A stretch of DNA of 64,000 nucleotides from Nitrososphaerota archaeon (GTDB lineage Archaea; Thermoproteota; Nitrososphaeria_A; Caldarchaeales; Calditenuaceae). The stretch lies in the NCBI GenBank assembly GCA_009889515.1, contig WUQR01000139.1, positions 248,001 through 312,000 on the forward strand, given 5' to 3'. The translations under genes were made by a program, and so were the position numbers. Shown here piece by piece: positions 44,822 through 53,653 of this stretch. The first letter of the stretch is position 1. Each line of letters begins with the position of its first letter. The notes beneath the pieces were generated by a model. The model did no database searches. It saw only the letters and a program-made list of their open reading frames with translations, and was not told the origin of the DNA.

Positions 44822-45307
44822 GTGTTGGGTAAGACAGGTCGTTCTATAGTTAAGGCAGATATTAACGAGGTCTTGTCAGACCTGCTGAAGGCCTATGCCG
44901 ATGAGTGGCTGGCGCATTACCAGTACTGGGTTGCCGCCCAGTGGATCAGGGGGATTGACGCGGATACGCTGAGGCCTATTCTCCTCAAACAGTCTGAAGA
45001 CGAGCTGAAGCATGCCGAGAAGCTGGCTCAGAGGATAATCCAGCTAGGAGGCGAGCCGGTTCTAGACTTCGCGAAGCTCCTCGCAACCTCTGGCTGCGGA
45101 TACATACCTCCACCCAAAGACCCCACCAACATCAAGCAACTGGTCGAAGACGTTTTGAAGAGTGAGGCCTGCGCCATCAAGTTCTACAACGAGATGGTCA
45201 GGAAGTATAGGGACACGGACTATGTTACTCACGAGCTCTTTGAGGAACTCCTCGAGGATGAGGTTGAGGACGAGGAAGAGTGGGACAAGATCTATTCCAA
45301 GCTCTAG
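44822..45307 (+). CDS. Dps-like ferritin family protein (DPSL)
   Basis: A four-helix ferritin-like protein of about 161 aa that should oxidise and store iron or consume peroxide. Ligand positions are Glu/His in ADEWLAHYQYW, Glu/His in SEDELKHAEKL, Glu in SEACAIKFYNEM and the acidic last helix ELLEDEVEDEEEW. Two Cys (CGYIPPP and EACAIKF) may form the cysteine pair that marks archaeal Dps-like proteins. The start is unsure; in-frame GTG or TTG codons lie between 44792 and 44825. Confidence 0.83.
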   Translation: MLGKTGRSIVKADINEVLSDLLKAYADEWLAHYQYWVAAQWIRGIDADTLRPILLKQSEDELKHAEKLAQRIIQLGGEPVLDFAKLLATSGCGYIPPPKDPTNIKQLVEDVLKSEACAIKFYNEMVRKYRDTDYVTHELFEELLEDEVEDEEEWDKIYSKL

Positions 45308-45495
45308 AAGAAGAGTTTCTGCTCCTCAGATAGTTTAGATGTTTTTATCAGTTTGGCGGTCTCTGGCTTAGCCTTCCTCAGGACTGGGAAGCCGCAGAAG
45401 GGGCATCTAATGCCTGTCCCCTTGAAGACCCGCTCCCTCTCGAAGACTTTCCCACACTTTACGCATTGGTATAGGACTCGCTGGCCTGTACTCAC
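45304..45495 (-). CDS. rpo12: RNA polymerase subunit Rpo12 (RpoP)
   Basis: A 63-residue zinc-ribbon subunit with YQCVKCGKVF and IRCPFCGFPVLRKAKPE, the form of archaeal subunit P (eukaryotic Rpb12). It is a little longer than usual at the C-terminus. Convergent with the ferritin-like gene with a 4-base overlap and divergent from the HAD gene. Confidence 0.9.
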   Translation of the reverse strand: MSTGQRVLYQCVKCGKVFERERVFKGTGIRCPFCGFPVLRKAKPETAKLIKTSKLSEEQKLFF

Positions 45496-45568
45496 AAGGT
45501 ATACGTGGTGGTGGTCTTTTATATGCTTATGTCGCCGAATCCTCTGGCTCTAGAGGAGGTCTGGCCGG

Positions 45569-46240
45569 GTGGGTCGGAGGAGGTTTAGGCTCCTAGCTCT
45601 GGACATGGATGGGACGCTCTACTCCTCCCGCAGCTATGTGGAGGAGCTGGAGAAGGCTATTGTCGCCTTGGTCGCTGAGATGCTTGGCGTGAGCTCTGAG
45701 GCAGCTGCTAGGAGGCTGGCGGAGGCGAAGAGCCGCGTCCTCACCACCAGCGCGAGCCTCGACCTTCTCGGGATTCCACGCTCAGAGTTCTATGAGAGGC
45801 TTTCCCGCATGGTGGAGCCGGCCAGCCACATAAAGCCTCGTATAGGAGTTGAAGATGTGTTAAGAAGGATTAAGGCCCGCGGAGTCAAGATCGCCCTACA
45901 CACCAACGCTGGAAGGGCTTTGACCAAGAAGGTCCTCTCCGCCCTCGGCCTAAAACCAGACCTCTTCGACATCATAGTGACCAGCGAGGACGCGGCGCCG
46001 AAGCCCTCCCCACAGGGCTACGAGCTTCTCCTACTGTCCGCCGGCTGTAGGGCTGAGGAGTGCATATATGTGGGAGATAGGGCGATAGCGGAGCTGCGGA
46101 CGGCGAAGATTATGGGGATGTTTACTGTTAAGGTGGGGGGTAGGCCAAGTATTTGGGCAGATGTCCACGCGGGGGACATTCTGGAGGCGTTGGAGCAGGT
46201 TGAGAAGCTCGTAGAGGGCTCGGAAACAGGCGGAGTGTGA
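45569..46240 (+). CDS. HAD superfamily hydrolase
   Basis: A phosphatase-like protein of 223 aa. Motif I is DMDGTLY (nucleophile Asp), motif II is LHTNAG, motif III is the Lys in APKPSPQGYE, and motif IV is YVGDRAIAELRTA. The helical cap lies between motifs I and II. This pattern matches phosphoglycolate phosphatase-like HADs; substrate not deducible. GTG start. Confidence 0.85.
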   Translation: MGRRRFRLLALDMDGTLYSSRSYVEELEKAIVALVAEMLGVSSEAAARRLAEAKSRVLTTSASLDLLGIPRSEFYERLSRMVEPASHIKPRIGVEDVLRRIKARGVKIALHTNAGRALTKKVLSALGLKPDLFDIIVTSEDAAPKPSPQGYELLLLSAGCRAEECIYVGDRAIAELRTAKIMGMFTVKVGGRPSIWADVHAGDILEALEQVEKLVEGSETGGV

Positions 46241-46274
46241 ATATCGTGTTTATATCCTCCGCGCCCAAGGCTAG

Positions 46275-46655
46275 GTGAGGGTGGTGGCTCTGAGCAGGGA
46301 CGACGTTGTAAAGAGGATGAGCGAGGTGCTGAAGGCCGGGGGGAAGATGCTTGCACAGACATGCCCTGCCTGCGGCAACCCGCTCTTCGAGATAAGAGGG
46401 GAGCTTAGATGCGTTGCCTGTGATAAGCCAGTAGTGGTTGTGAGGGATCAGGCAGAGTCTGGGAGAGCCCTCCTACCCATCGTCCTAACCAGCCTCGAGG
46501 GTGTTGTAGTCGGGAAGATAGACGAGCTGACTGGCAGGCTTGCCGAGTCTGTGGACCTGAGCGAGATAGAGGAGACCGCGAGGACTATAGACTCCCTTCT
46601 AAGCGTCTTGAGGAAGAGCGAGGAGATTAGGCTGGCTATTAAGCAGACTGGGTAG
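46275..46655 (+). CDS. UPF0148 (Sjogren's autoantigen 1 domain) protein
   Basis: A 126-residue protein with a zinc ribbon, KMLAQTCPACGNPLFE and ELRCVACDK, in the form of the archaeal UPF0148 family. A helical C-terminal half follows. The function is not known. GTG start, 34 bases after the HAD gene, so likely the same transcript. Its end overlaps the convergent thpR by 17 bases. Confidence 0.85.
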   Translation: MRVVALSRDDVVKRMSEVLKAGGKMLAQTCPACGNPLFEIRGELRCVACDKPVVVVRDQAESGRALLPIVLTSLEGVVVGKIDELTGRLAESVDLSEIEETARTIDSLLSVLRKSEEIRLAIKQTG

Positions 46656-47214
46656 GCCCATAGACGTGTAGGTCCTCGTATATCGGGCCTTCAGGCCTGA
46701 GTGTGCTCTTCTTAAGCTTGACCCTATCTACTACGATCTCTCCCACAGTGTGGGTGGAGAGCCGGGATAGCTTTGATAGGACCTCCGACTTGTTTCTGAC
46801 GCCCTTGACCCTTAGGATTGTTATGTGGGGCTTGAAGTCCTTGTCGGGTGTGAATCCCAGCTCGGAGAGCCTCGAAACCACTTCACGCTGGACCGCCGTA
46901 AGCTGAGAATCAACATCCTCGACGCCTATCCAGATGACGTTTACCCTAGAACCGCCCGGGAAGTATCCAACACCCTTCAACAATAGGCGCATCGGCCTAA
47001 CCTCAATCCCTAATAAACGCTCCTTAACCCTCTCAACAACCGGAGGCTCCAGCTCGCCCAAGAAGATGAGAGTTATGTGGAGGCTCTCAGGGTCCACCGG
47101 CTTACCCAAGACCCCGGCCTCTATCAGCTCCTGCTGAATAGCCCTAACTCCTCTGACAATCTCCGGCGAGAATACGTCAACTGCCACGAAACTCCGTATG
47201 AGATGCGACGACAT
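46639..47214 (-). CDS. thpR: RNA 2',3'-cyclic phosphodiesterase (2H family)
   Basis: A 2H phosphoesterase of 191 aa. The two catalytic HxT/S motifs are visible as LHITLIFLGEL and PHITILRVKG. The start IRSFVAVDVFSPE is typical. It opens 2',3'-cyclic phosphate and may act on tRNA halves. It lies downstream of the thymidylate kinase-like gene on the same strand (43-base gap). Confidence 0.9.
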   Translation of the reverse strand: MSSHLIRSFVAVDVFSPEIVRGVRAIQQELIEAGVLGKPVDPESLHITLIFLGELEPPVVERVKERLLGIEVRPMRLLLKGVGYFPGGSRVNVIWIGVEDVDSQLTAVQREVVSRLSELGFTPDKDFKPHITILRVKGVRNKSEVLSKLSRLSTHTVGEIVVDRVKLKKSTLRPEGPIYEDLHVYGPTQSA

Positions 47215-47257
47215 GCGGATTACACTCTTCGGGAAGAGGAGTTGACTGGCTTTAAGA

Positions 47258-47944
47258 TTAAGGTTTTTGCGCCTGTTGCGCCGATAATGCCTGTGCCCTC
47301 AGCTCAGCCAGCTTACTTGCGGTTGAATCTGCGAGCTCCTCGAGCCTATTTGGCTCGTTTAGAAGTTTGATTACTTGGCCGGGCCTAGACTTGCTGAACT
47401 CGTCGTATATCTCCCTCACCATGTTCTGGAAGACGGTATCCCTCTCGAGCACGCCTTCACGGCCCCGCTTGCCTCGAAGCCGCCTAAGCCTCTCCTCCTC
47501 ACCCACATCCACTATCAAATAGACATCGGGAGCCAAGTAGTCGGACCTACCAAGCCTCTCCAAGAGACCAACCAGCTCAACTATAGATGGCAGGTCTTGG
47601 AGCCCCCGCCGATGCCTTATCAGTGCGAGACCATAGACAGCGGAGCAGAGATAGTACCTGTCTATGAAGAGGAAGTCCGGCTTCGACCGCATGACCTTTC
47701 TGACCATCGCGCCTGTCTCGTCGACCGTGTTGGCGAGAAAGAGCATCATCCTGCTCAGGGGTGAGATTCTTGGGCTGTTGCCGTATGAGACCGCGAATCT
47801 TCCGCTCTGCATGGCTCCCGGCGTCTTGTGTGTGACTACCTTGAAGCCGCGCCTAGAGAGTACTCGTGCTACACGCTTCATCAGCGTTGTCTTCCCTGAC
47901 CCGTCCGTCCCCTCCCAAACCGCGATAAATGTGGAGTTTCTCAA
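47258..47944 (-). CDS. Thymidylate kinase-like P-loop kinase
   Basis: A P-loop kinase of 228 aa with EGTDGSGKTTLMKR (about residues 11-24), an Asp-Arg motif FIDRYYLCSAVY, and a lid RGREGVLERDT. This matches dTMP kinase (Tmk), although the substrate loop differs from the usual form, so a related nucleotide kinase is possible. C-terminal Ala/Gln-rich tail of about 20 residues. Confidence 0.82.
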   Translation of the reverse strand: MRNSTFIAVWEGTDGSGKTTLMKRVARVLSRRGFKVVTHKTPGAMQSGRFAVSYGNSPRISPLSRMMLFLANTVDETGAMVRKVMRSKPDFLFIDRYYLCSAVYGLALIRHRRGLQDLPSIVELVGLLERLGRSDYLAPDVYLIVDVGEEERLRRLRGKRGREGVLERDTVFQNMVREIYDEFSKSRPGQVIKLLNEPNRLEELADSTASKLAELRAQALSAQQAQKP

Positions 47945-48056
47945 CCGTCAAAGGATATACACAGGCTGCCTGTTAATAACTGAGAGCGCTCCCGGCAAGG
48001 ACGAGGGAGCCCCTCAGGATTTAATTCGTAGGATGCCCTTCTGGATTGGCGGGAAT

Positions 48057-48446
48057 ATGTATGTGAGGGTGAGCGTTAGGGCGGAGGTTTTTCCGACGGA
48101 GGATGTGGAGCGTGTATTGAGGGCTGTTCGGAAGATTTTCCCAACCCTCGAGTTCAGGGTCTCGGAGGAGGGTGGGAGGACCTTCGTAGAGGCCGAGTCG
48201 ACGGAGCTCTCAGCACTGAAGTATCTCAAGGAGAATTGGAGGATGAGGAGGGTGAGGGCCGCCGCCGGGAGGCTCCTACGCTCAGGATCGAGCGGGGGAG
48301 TGGTTAGGGCCCGGCTAAGCAAACACGCCGCCTACGTCGGAGTGGCGTCTATTCTCGACGAGGATGAGAGGCCCGGCCTAGGCGACATCAGCTTGGAGAT
48401 TGAGACTGACGATGTGGAGGGTCTCATAAAGTGGCTGACGAGCTAG
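48057..48446 (+). CDS. UPF0201 family protein
   Basis: A 129-residue archaeal protein of the UPF0201 family with VSVRAEVFPTEDVERVLRAVRKIFP at the N-terminus and IRWL-like C-terminal part. Some members are described as RNA-binding. I start it at ATG 48057, about 33 bases after a TATA-like tttaatt (48020-48026). Its end overlaps the convergent NTF2-like gene by 23 bases. Confidence 0.8.
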   Translation: MYVRVSVRAEVFPTEDVERVLRAVRKIFPTLEFRVSEEGGRTFVEAESTELSALKYLKENWRMRRVRAAAGRLLRSGSSGGVVRARLSKHAAYVGVASILDEDERPGLGDISLEIETDDVEGLIKWLTS

Positions 48447-48861
48447 GCCCTATGGGTGAGAAATGCTCGTGTACAATTTTCCACGAACCCTCCTCGCGCA
48501 CCATTATCGTCGTGCACCGCGCCCTTCTCACCCACCTCTGCCCCTCAAACCTGTACTGGTAGACAAGTATGCCGCTCATCTCGAGCTCATACGCGGCGTA
48601 AGCCACATCGCCGTAGATGTTGAGGTGTAGGTCCCGCAGCTGGTATGAGATGTCCTGGACTTGGTTCAGTAGGCTGAGCTTCAGTCTGAGGGCCATCTCA
48701 TCCTCTAATAGCTGGTATGGAGGGGCGTCGTTGTAGAGTGTGTAACCTTTGCTTGAGTGGAGGTCCAGTAGCCTGGTGTGGTCCTTATTTTTGATGGCTT
48801 CGAGGACGGCGGTAAGTGTCTGCACTGCCTCGTTCTCTAGGGTGCTCACGGGACTGCGCAT
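48424..48861 (-). CDS. NTF2-like (SnoaL/DUF4440-type) protein
   Basis: A 145-residue protein. The pattern (LEAIKNKDHTRLLDLHSSKG helix, then beta strands with YGDVAYAAYELEMSG and RCTTIMVREEGSWKIVHEHFS) is that of the NTF2-like fold. Catalytic or binding role unknown. It is the last of a three-gene minus-strand cluster with 49218-49829 and 48909-49208. Confidence 0.7.
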   Translation of the reverse strand: MRSPVSTLENEAVQTLTAVLEAIKNKDHTRLLDLHSSKGYTLYNDAPPYQLLEDEMALRLKLSLLNQVQDISYQLRDLHLNIYGDVAYAAYELEMSGILVYQYRFEGQRWVRRARCTTIMVREEGSWKIVHEHFSPIGPSSSATL

Positions 48862-48908
48862 CTACTCCTCGGATATAGCTTTAACATCCGTCCCCCATAT
48901 TCCACAGC

Positions 48909-49208
48909 CTATTCCTCGAGGAATCGGATATCTCCACTGACCCTGAAACTACCTTCTACGATGCGTCGCTGAACCTCTGCCAGAATGCTTTCAATCTGCT
49001 CCCTCGAAAAACCCTTGGAGAGAAGCTCAGCCTCCGTCTCGCTCGATAATGAGACACCCACTGTCGGGCCGCCGATTGTCATGACGGCTATGCCGTTGAA
49101 CCTGTATCTGTTGTCTCCGAGGAGGAAGCTGCCTGTGAAAGTACTGACCCTCCCCCTTGTCTCAGCAGAGTCTATCTCAATATCCTCGGGGTGCGGCTCA
49201 CTATTCAT
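48909..49208 (-). CDS. Unknown small protein
   Basis: I do not recognise this 99-residue protein. It is acidic at the N-terminus, then beta-rich (STFTGSFLLGDNRYRFNGIAVMTIGGPTVGVSL) and ends in an amphipathic helix. It follows the zinc-ribbon membrane protein gene by 9 bases and precedes the NTF2-like gene, so it is probably co-transcribed. Confidence 0.55.
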   Translation of the reverse strand: MNSEPHPEDIEIDSAETRGRVSTFTGSFLLGDNRYRFNGIAVMTIGGPTVGVSLSSETEAELLSKGFSREQIESILAEVQRRIVEGSFRVSGDIRFLEE

Positions 49209-49217
49209 GGTAACCGC

Positions 49218-49829
49218 CTAAACGAATATCCTCCGGGCCGTCTGCTCGTCAATCTCGAGCTCACTGAAGCAGATCCCGCACACGTAGACGTCTCCCCCCA
49301 TTTTTCGAGCACTCGCTAGGTCTCCGCCACATATTGGGCAAGCCCTAACTGGGTCGCTGCTCTGGGTGAACTTCTCCCCACAATTCCTGCATTTACTCTC
49401 ACCCAGGGGTGTCTCAAAACCGCATTTCGGGCATATGAGGGAGAGCCCCGCACTCTTCACTTTTATCCCCCTCCTCAGAGACTCTGCCTCGGAGGTGCGT
49501 GGGAGCTCCTCTAGCGTATTCACATTCCTCTCCCTTATCACACCTCTCTCCTCAAGGCTCTGGATAACAGACTCCCTGTCCAGCGAGATCATCCTCTCGG
49601 CTGAGAGCTCCTCCCTAACCCCCCTCCTGAAGAGGAAGAGACCTGACAGGGCAATTGGAACCCCAACTACCGAGAGGAGTAGGTGGAGTGGAAGTCCTGG
49701 CACAGTTTCAAGTGCTAAAAAACTCTCCACGCCGCTGGAGACTAGGGCTATATGTATGAGGGGCGCTGCCAACGAGATTATCATACCGGCGGCAGAGAGT
49801 ATAAGCCCCAATGTGATCTTTGATGGCAT
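49218..49829 (-). CDS. Membrane protein with two zinc ribbons
   Basis: A 203-residue protein: two N-terminal membrane helices (LGLILSAAGMIISLAAPL and LLLSVVGVPIALSGLFLF), a charged linker, then zinc ribbons CPKCGFETPLGESKCRNC and CPICGGDLASARK..CGICF. The ribbons should face the cytoplasm. A TATA (49854-49860) placed about 26 bases upstream supports the ATG at 49829. Role unknown. Confidence 0.7.
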   Translation of the reverse strand: MPSKITLGLILSAAGMIISLAAPLIHIALVSSGVESFLALETVPGLPLHLLLSVVGVPIALSGLFLFRRGVREELSAERMISLDRESVIQSLEERGVIRERNVNTLEELPRTSEAESLRRGIKVKSAGLSLICPKCGFETPLGESKCRNCGEKFTQSSDPVRACPICGGDLASARKMGGDVYVCGICFSELEIDEQTARRIFV

Positions 49830-49853
49830 CGCTGTCCCATGTCATCTCTCTCA

Positions 49854-49862
49854 GCATATAAA
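49854..49862. promoter_or_regulatory. Shared divergent TATA region
   Basis: The sequence gcatataaa can serve as TATA box for the minus-strand gene starting at 49829 and for the RNase P protein gene on the plus strand (transcription start near 49884), which would make the two genes compete for or share a promoter. Confidence 0.4.
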
Positions 49863-49940
49863 CCCTATACACACGGTGTCCACCCCAAAGCAGGAGCAAT
49901 ATCAAAAAATTCCGAGCTGTTCCTCGATAATGTAGTATCG

Positions 49941-50237
49941 TTGAGGCGGGATGTTCGCGGGGTTGCGGTGGGCGAAGTGCTTAGGCTCTTAGAGATAGCC
50001 CTCTCCACAACCGATGAAACGCTTAGGAGAGAGGCTATGGCCCACGCCGTGGAGCTCTCTAGGAGCTTCAGGGTAAGGATACCGAGGAGGCTCAGCCTAC
50101 TGATTTGTAGGAAGTGTATGACACCGTACAGGTTTGACGTGTCAAGGGTCAGGGTGAGGAGAGGGCGGGCGGGCTTAACAGTCACCGTGACCTGTGGCTC
50201 GTGCGGAGCTGTAAGACGGATACCTCTTAAGCCTTAG
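49941..50237 (+). CDS. rnp4: RNase P protein component 4 (Rpp21/Rpr2)
   Basis: A basic zinc-binding subunit of RNase P that supports the RNA in tRNA 5' maturation. The family pattern is a helix (EVLRLLEIALS), the phrase AVELSRSFRVRIPRR, then CRKCMTPYR and a late CGSCGAVRRIPL forming a four-Cys zinc site. TTG at 49941 gives 98 aa; the open frame reaches back to ATG 49839, but that codon lies upstream of the expected transcription start. The RNase P RNA itself is also in this window (about 60746-61056). Confidence 0.82.
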   Translation: MRRDVRGVAVGEVLRLLEIALSTTDETLRREAMAHAVELSRSFRVRIPRRLSLLICRKCMTPYRFDVSRVRVRRGRAGLTVTVTCGSCGAVRRIPLKP

Positions 50238-52722
50238 ACTCTATCGCCCCAGCAAGGATCGAGACTCTCTCCACGAGTCTTCTGTTCTCCTCCTTTATCC
50301 TCTCAAGCTCCTCCCTCAGCTCCTTATACTCGACACCCCTCTCCAAGCTCTTCCTAACCCTCTCCGCAGCGTCGCGGGCAGCTCTACGGTTCATCTCATA
50401 GACATCGTTCTGCGCAATATCCTCAAGAATCCCTATCGCCTCTGCGCTGAGCAACTCTCTGCAGGCCGCCACCACAGCCCGCCTAACCCTGTAGTTCGGG
50501 TCCCGCGCATAGTGCCGGAGAGCCTCCACCACCTCTCTCCGCCCCGGGAACTTGCCGAGCGACGCAACTGCCGCAGCCCTCACGGGCGACTGCTTATCAG
50601 CCTCCGCATACCTCAACAGTATCTTCAAAGCCTCCTCGCCGCCCAGCTCCGCAAGCCCCCTCAAAACCCCCACGGTTATCGCAGAAGCGTGGGATGGTGT
50701 GTCGATGTATCTGAGGAGGATATCGTAGACGCCCTCCTCCTTGGTTTTCCCAAGGCTCATGGCTGCGGCCTGTCTGACGTAGTAGCTCTCCTCATCGTTT
50801 GAGAGGACCTTTGAGAGGGCATCCACCACGTCTCGCCCCCTGAAGTTTCCCAGCGCCTCACAGATGGGCCTCCTCACCTTCGCGTTGGTGACAGTGGATA
50901 GTGCCTCCAGCAGCGCATTCTTGGCCTCTTCTGTCCTGAGTTCTCCCAAGGCTTTAGCCGCCTCGGCCGAGACACCCCAGAACCTATCCCCAATAACGCT
51001 CTTCTTCAACGCCTCGACCGCCTTAGCCCCGCCAAGCCTGCCAAGCGCCCGCGCCGCCAAAACCCTACAATAGACATGCTCATCCGACTCTAGGACCTTG
51101 ATGTGCTGCTCAACCCCCCGCGCTAATTCTAGAGTCTTAAAGACCTCAAAGCGTGGGTCTATGCAGACAAGCTCCGGCTGCTCGTCCAGACTTATTACGT
51201 GTGTAACCTCCCTCTCCCTAAGCTCCACGGTGAATAACTTCTCGGTGGTCTTTGTCTTGACCCTCACAGGTATGTCTAGGTGGTAGACTGGGAGGGAGTC
51301 GTCGCCCTGGGTCTGCTTAAACCTCAGCACCAGCTGCCTAGTCCCATCCCTCCACTCCTCCTCCACCCTGATCGCCGGGTGTCCCGCATTGTAGAAGAAC
51401 TGCTCGAAAAACTGTTCCAGACTCCTTCCCGAGACCTCCTCCATGACCTTCCTGAAGTCCTCCGTGTCAGCGACAGAGTAAGCATACCTCTTTAGAAATA
51501 GGTTCAACCCCTTTCTGAAAGTATCCTCGCCTAGGAGTGCTCGGAGCATATTGAGTATGACCCCACCCTTCGGATACGCATGTGCGTCGAAGAGCTCGGC
51601 AGCATACCTGTAGACGCGCGTCACTATAGGCCTCGCATAGTATTCTCTATACTCGCTTAGGTATGCGTCCATGTCCCTAATATTCTCGTAGACGAACTCG
51701 TCCTCACCCTTATCATACCTCACAAACAGGTTCTCTAGGAATGTGGCGAAGCTCTCGTTGAGCCAGATGTGGGGCCAGTCTCTACACGTGACGAGGTCTC
51801 CGAACCACTGGTGGGCCGCCTCATGAGCTACGAGTGGGTCGCTGGAGAAGTCGACGTGAGCCTTCTCATCATGCAGTGTGAGTTCGGTCAGGGTAGTTGC
51901 TGTTGTGTTTTCCATCCCTCCGAAAATAAACTCGTAGACGGCGACCTGCGCATACTTGCTATAGGGGTATGGATAGTCTAGGTACTTGGAGAAGAACTCG
52001 AGTATTTTCGGCGTCTTCTCGAAGCTGAGGCGGTAGTATTTTCCATAGCCGGGTGGGACATAGTAGCTCAACTTCACACCGTTAAACTCTTCGCCATACT
52101 CCTCGAAAACACCGGCGACAACGCTGATGAGGTATGGCGAGTGGGGCTTATCCATCCTCCAGTGCCAGTAGTCCCACCCCTCCCTCGAGCCCCTAGATAC
52201 CAAGTCTCCATTAGAGACTGCTATGAAGCCTGGTGGGACATAGACTATGATTTCAGAGGTGTGTTTATGTGAGGGGTGATCGACCAGTGGCAGCCAATAC
52301 CTGTTATACTCGGTCTCGCCCTGACTCCAGGCCTGGGGGGCTCTCCCCGGATTGGCCTTGTCAGGCTTTATGAAGTGGAAGCCCTTCCTCGGCTTAGCTC
52401 TATATGCAATCTCCACCCTGCCCTTCCCAGAGTCCAGCCGGACTCGTAGCTTCTCCCCATCATACCTCCACTCTGCCGCTTTCCCATCAACCTTGACACC
52501 GTCAATCCACATCTCACAAGCATCAAAAACAATCCATCCACCACCAGCGTTGTGCTCAACCTCAACCTCCTCCAAACCCCTAAGCGACTCCCCCTCAAAG
52601 TCTATCCAAAGCTCCAGCCTCAGATGACCCACCCGGAAATTGTTGACGGGTGGAAACCGGGAAACGTATTCAGGGTAGGCGAATCCGCGGCCCGGCTTAT
52701 AGTAGGGGTAGATGATGGTCAT
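50227..52722 (-). CDS. M1 family aminopeptidase with C-terminal HEAT repeats
   Basis: A zinc aminopeptidase of 831 aa. The zinc motif is HEAAHQWFG with the second-shell NESFA 18 residues later (H300, H304 and E323 of the ATG-52722 form). The exopeptidase motif is GGMEN (usual GAMEN). The C-terminal third is not the usual M1 helical domain but a row of about six HEAT/PBS-lyase-like repeats such as VRAAAVASLGKFPG. A coiled-coil-like tail (YKELREELERIKEENRRLVE) ends it. The start is fixed by a TATA box at 52746-52755. Confidence 0.92.
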   Translation of the reverse strand: MTIIYPYYKPGRGFAYPEYVSRFPPVNNFRVGHLRLELWIDFEGESLRGLEEVEVEHNAGGGWIVFDACEMWIDGVKVDGKAAEWRYDGEKLRVRLDSGKGRVEIAYRAKPRKGFHFIKPDKANPGRAPQAWSQGETEYNRYWLPLVDHPSHKHTSEIIVYVPPGFIAVSNGDLVSRGSREGWDYWHWRMDKPHSPYLISVVAGVFEEYGEEFNGVKLSYYVPPGYGKYYRLSFEKTPKILEFFSKYLDYPYPYSKYAQVAVYEFIFGGMENTTATTLTELTLHDEKAHVDFSSDPLVAHEAAHQWFGDLVTCRDWPHIWLNESFATFLENLFVRYDKGEDEFVYENIRDMDAYLSEYREYYARPIVTRVYRYAAELFDAHAYPKGGVILNMLRALLGEDTFRKGLNLFLKRYAYSVADTEDFRKVMEEVSGRSLEQFFEQFFYNAGHPAIRVEEEWRDGTRQLVLRFKQTQGDDSLPVYHLDIPVRVKTKTTEKLFTVELREREVTHVISLDEQPELVCIDPRFEVFKTLELARGVEQHIKVLESDEHVYCRVLAARALGRLGGAKAVEALKKSVIGDRFWGVSAEAAKALGELRTEEAKNALLEALSTVTNAKVRRPICEALGNFRGRDVVDALSKVLSNDEESYYVRQAAAMSLGKTKEEGVYDILLRYIDTPSHASAITVGVLRGLAELGGEEALKILLRYAEADKQSPVRAAAVASLGKFPGRREVVEALRHYARDPNYRVRRAVVAACRELLSAEAIGILEDIAQNDVYEMNRRAARDAAERVRKSLERGVEYKELREELERIKEENRRLVERVSILAGAIESKA

Positions 52723-52745
52723 GCTCAACAAAATCGAAGAGCGTG

Positions 52746-52755
52746 GATATATATC
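52746..52755 (-). promoter_or_regulatory. TATA box of the M1 aminopeptidase gene
   Basis: The palindromic gatatatatc is centred about 28 bases before the ATG at 52722 on the minus strand. It favours this ATG over the ATG at 52758, which would overlap the box. Confidence 0.55.
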
Positions 52756-52903
52756 CACACTTCCCCGGATATGGGCAGAGGGTCTGCTACGACTCCAGCC
52801 CCTAAACCCCGCAACTATGAGACCCTATCGTCCGAGTAATCTGACGCGGCGCGTGTTATTGATTGGGGTTTTTATCGTGCCTCAACCACCGTAGCTACCG
52901 GAG

Positions 52904-53653
52904 ATGGCTATATTGGAGCTGAGGGATCTCTGGGCTGGCATCGAGGGGAAGACGATACTGAAAGGTGTGAACCTAGTAGTAAAGGAGGGAGAGATAGCTG
53001 CTCTCATGGGTCCGAATGGAAGCGGGAAAAGCACGACCGCGCAGGTCATTATGGGTCACCCGAAATACACCGTCGAGAAGGGCGACATACTCCTTGACGG
53101 AGAGAGCATACTCGGCCTCTCACCCGACGCTAGGGCGAAGCGCGGATTGTTCCTAGCATTCCAGTATCCGGTGGAGATAAGCGGCGTCACTATGGCTAAC
53201 TTCCTCCGGCGCGCCTACCTCTCAATCCATGGCGAGAGCACAAAGAAGCTCTCGGTCTCGGAGTTCCACAAGCTGCTCGTCGAGAATTTCAAGCTACTAC
53301 AGATGGATGAGTCCTTCGCCAAGAGATACTTGAACGAGGGCTTCTCGGGTGGAGAGAAGAAGAGGAGCGAGATCGTCCAGCTCGCCACGCTCAACCCACG
53401 CATCGCGATACTAGACGAAACAGACTCAGGACTCGACATAGACAGTGTGAAGATTGTGGCCAACTCTATCAAGAAGATAAACGGAGAGAAGGGGACAGGA
53501 TTCCTCGTCATAACCCACTATGCGCGGATTCTAAACTATCTAAAACCCGATGTTGTGCATGTTATGTATGATGGGAGGATAATAGCGTCTGGGGGCTTTG
53601 AGCTGGCCGAGGAGCTTGAGAAGAAGGGTTACGCAGCGCTAAACACCACCTAA
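52904..53653 (+). CDS. sufC: Fe-S cluster assembly ATPase SufC
   Basis: The ATPase of the SUF scaffold. Walker A is GPNGSGKST, signature FSGGEKKRSE, and Walker B AILDETDSGLDID, which is the SufC form. The length (249 aa) and YPVEISGVTMANFLRRAY segment also fit. SufB and SufD are not next to it, at least within this window. The 3' end overlaps the convergent phosphoribosyltransferase gene by 4 bases. Confidence 0.92.
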   Translation: MAILELRDLWAGIEGKTILKGVNLVVKEGEIAALMGPNGSGKSTTAQVIMGHPKYTVEKGDILLDGESILGLSPDARAKRGLFLAFQYPVEISGVTMANFLRRAYLSIHGESTKKLSVSEFHKLLVENFKLLQMDESFAKRYLNEGFSGGEKKRSEIVQLATLNPRIAILDETDSGLDIDSVKIVANSIKKINGEKGTGFLVITHYARILNYLKPDVVHVMYDGRIIASGGFELAEELEKKGYAALNTT

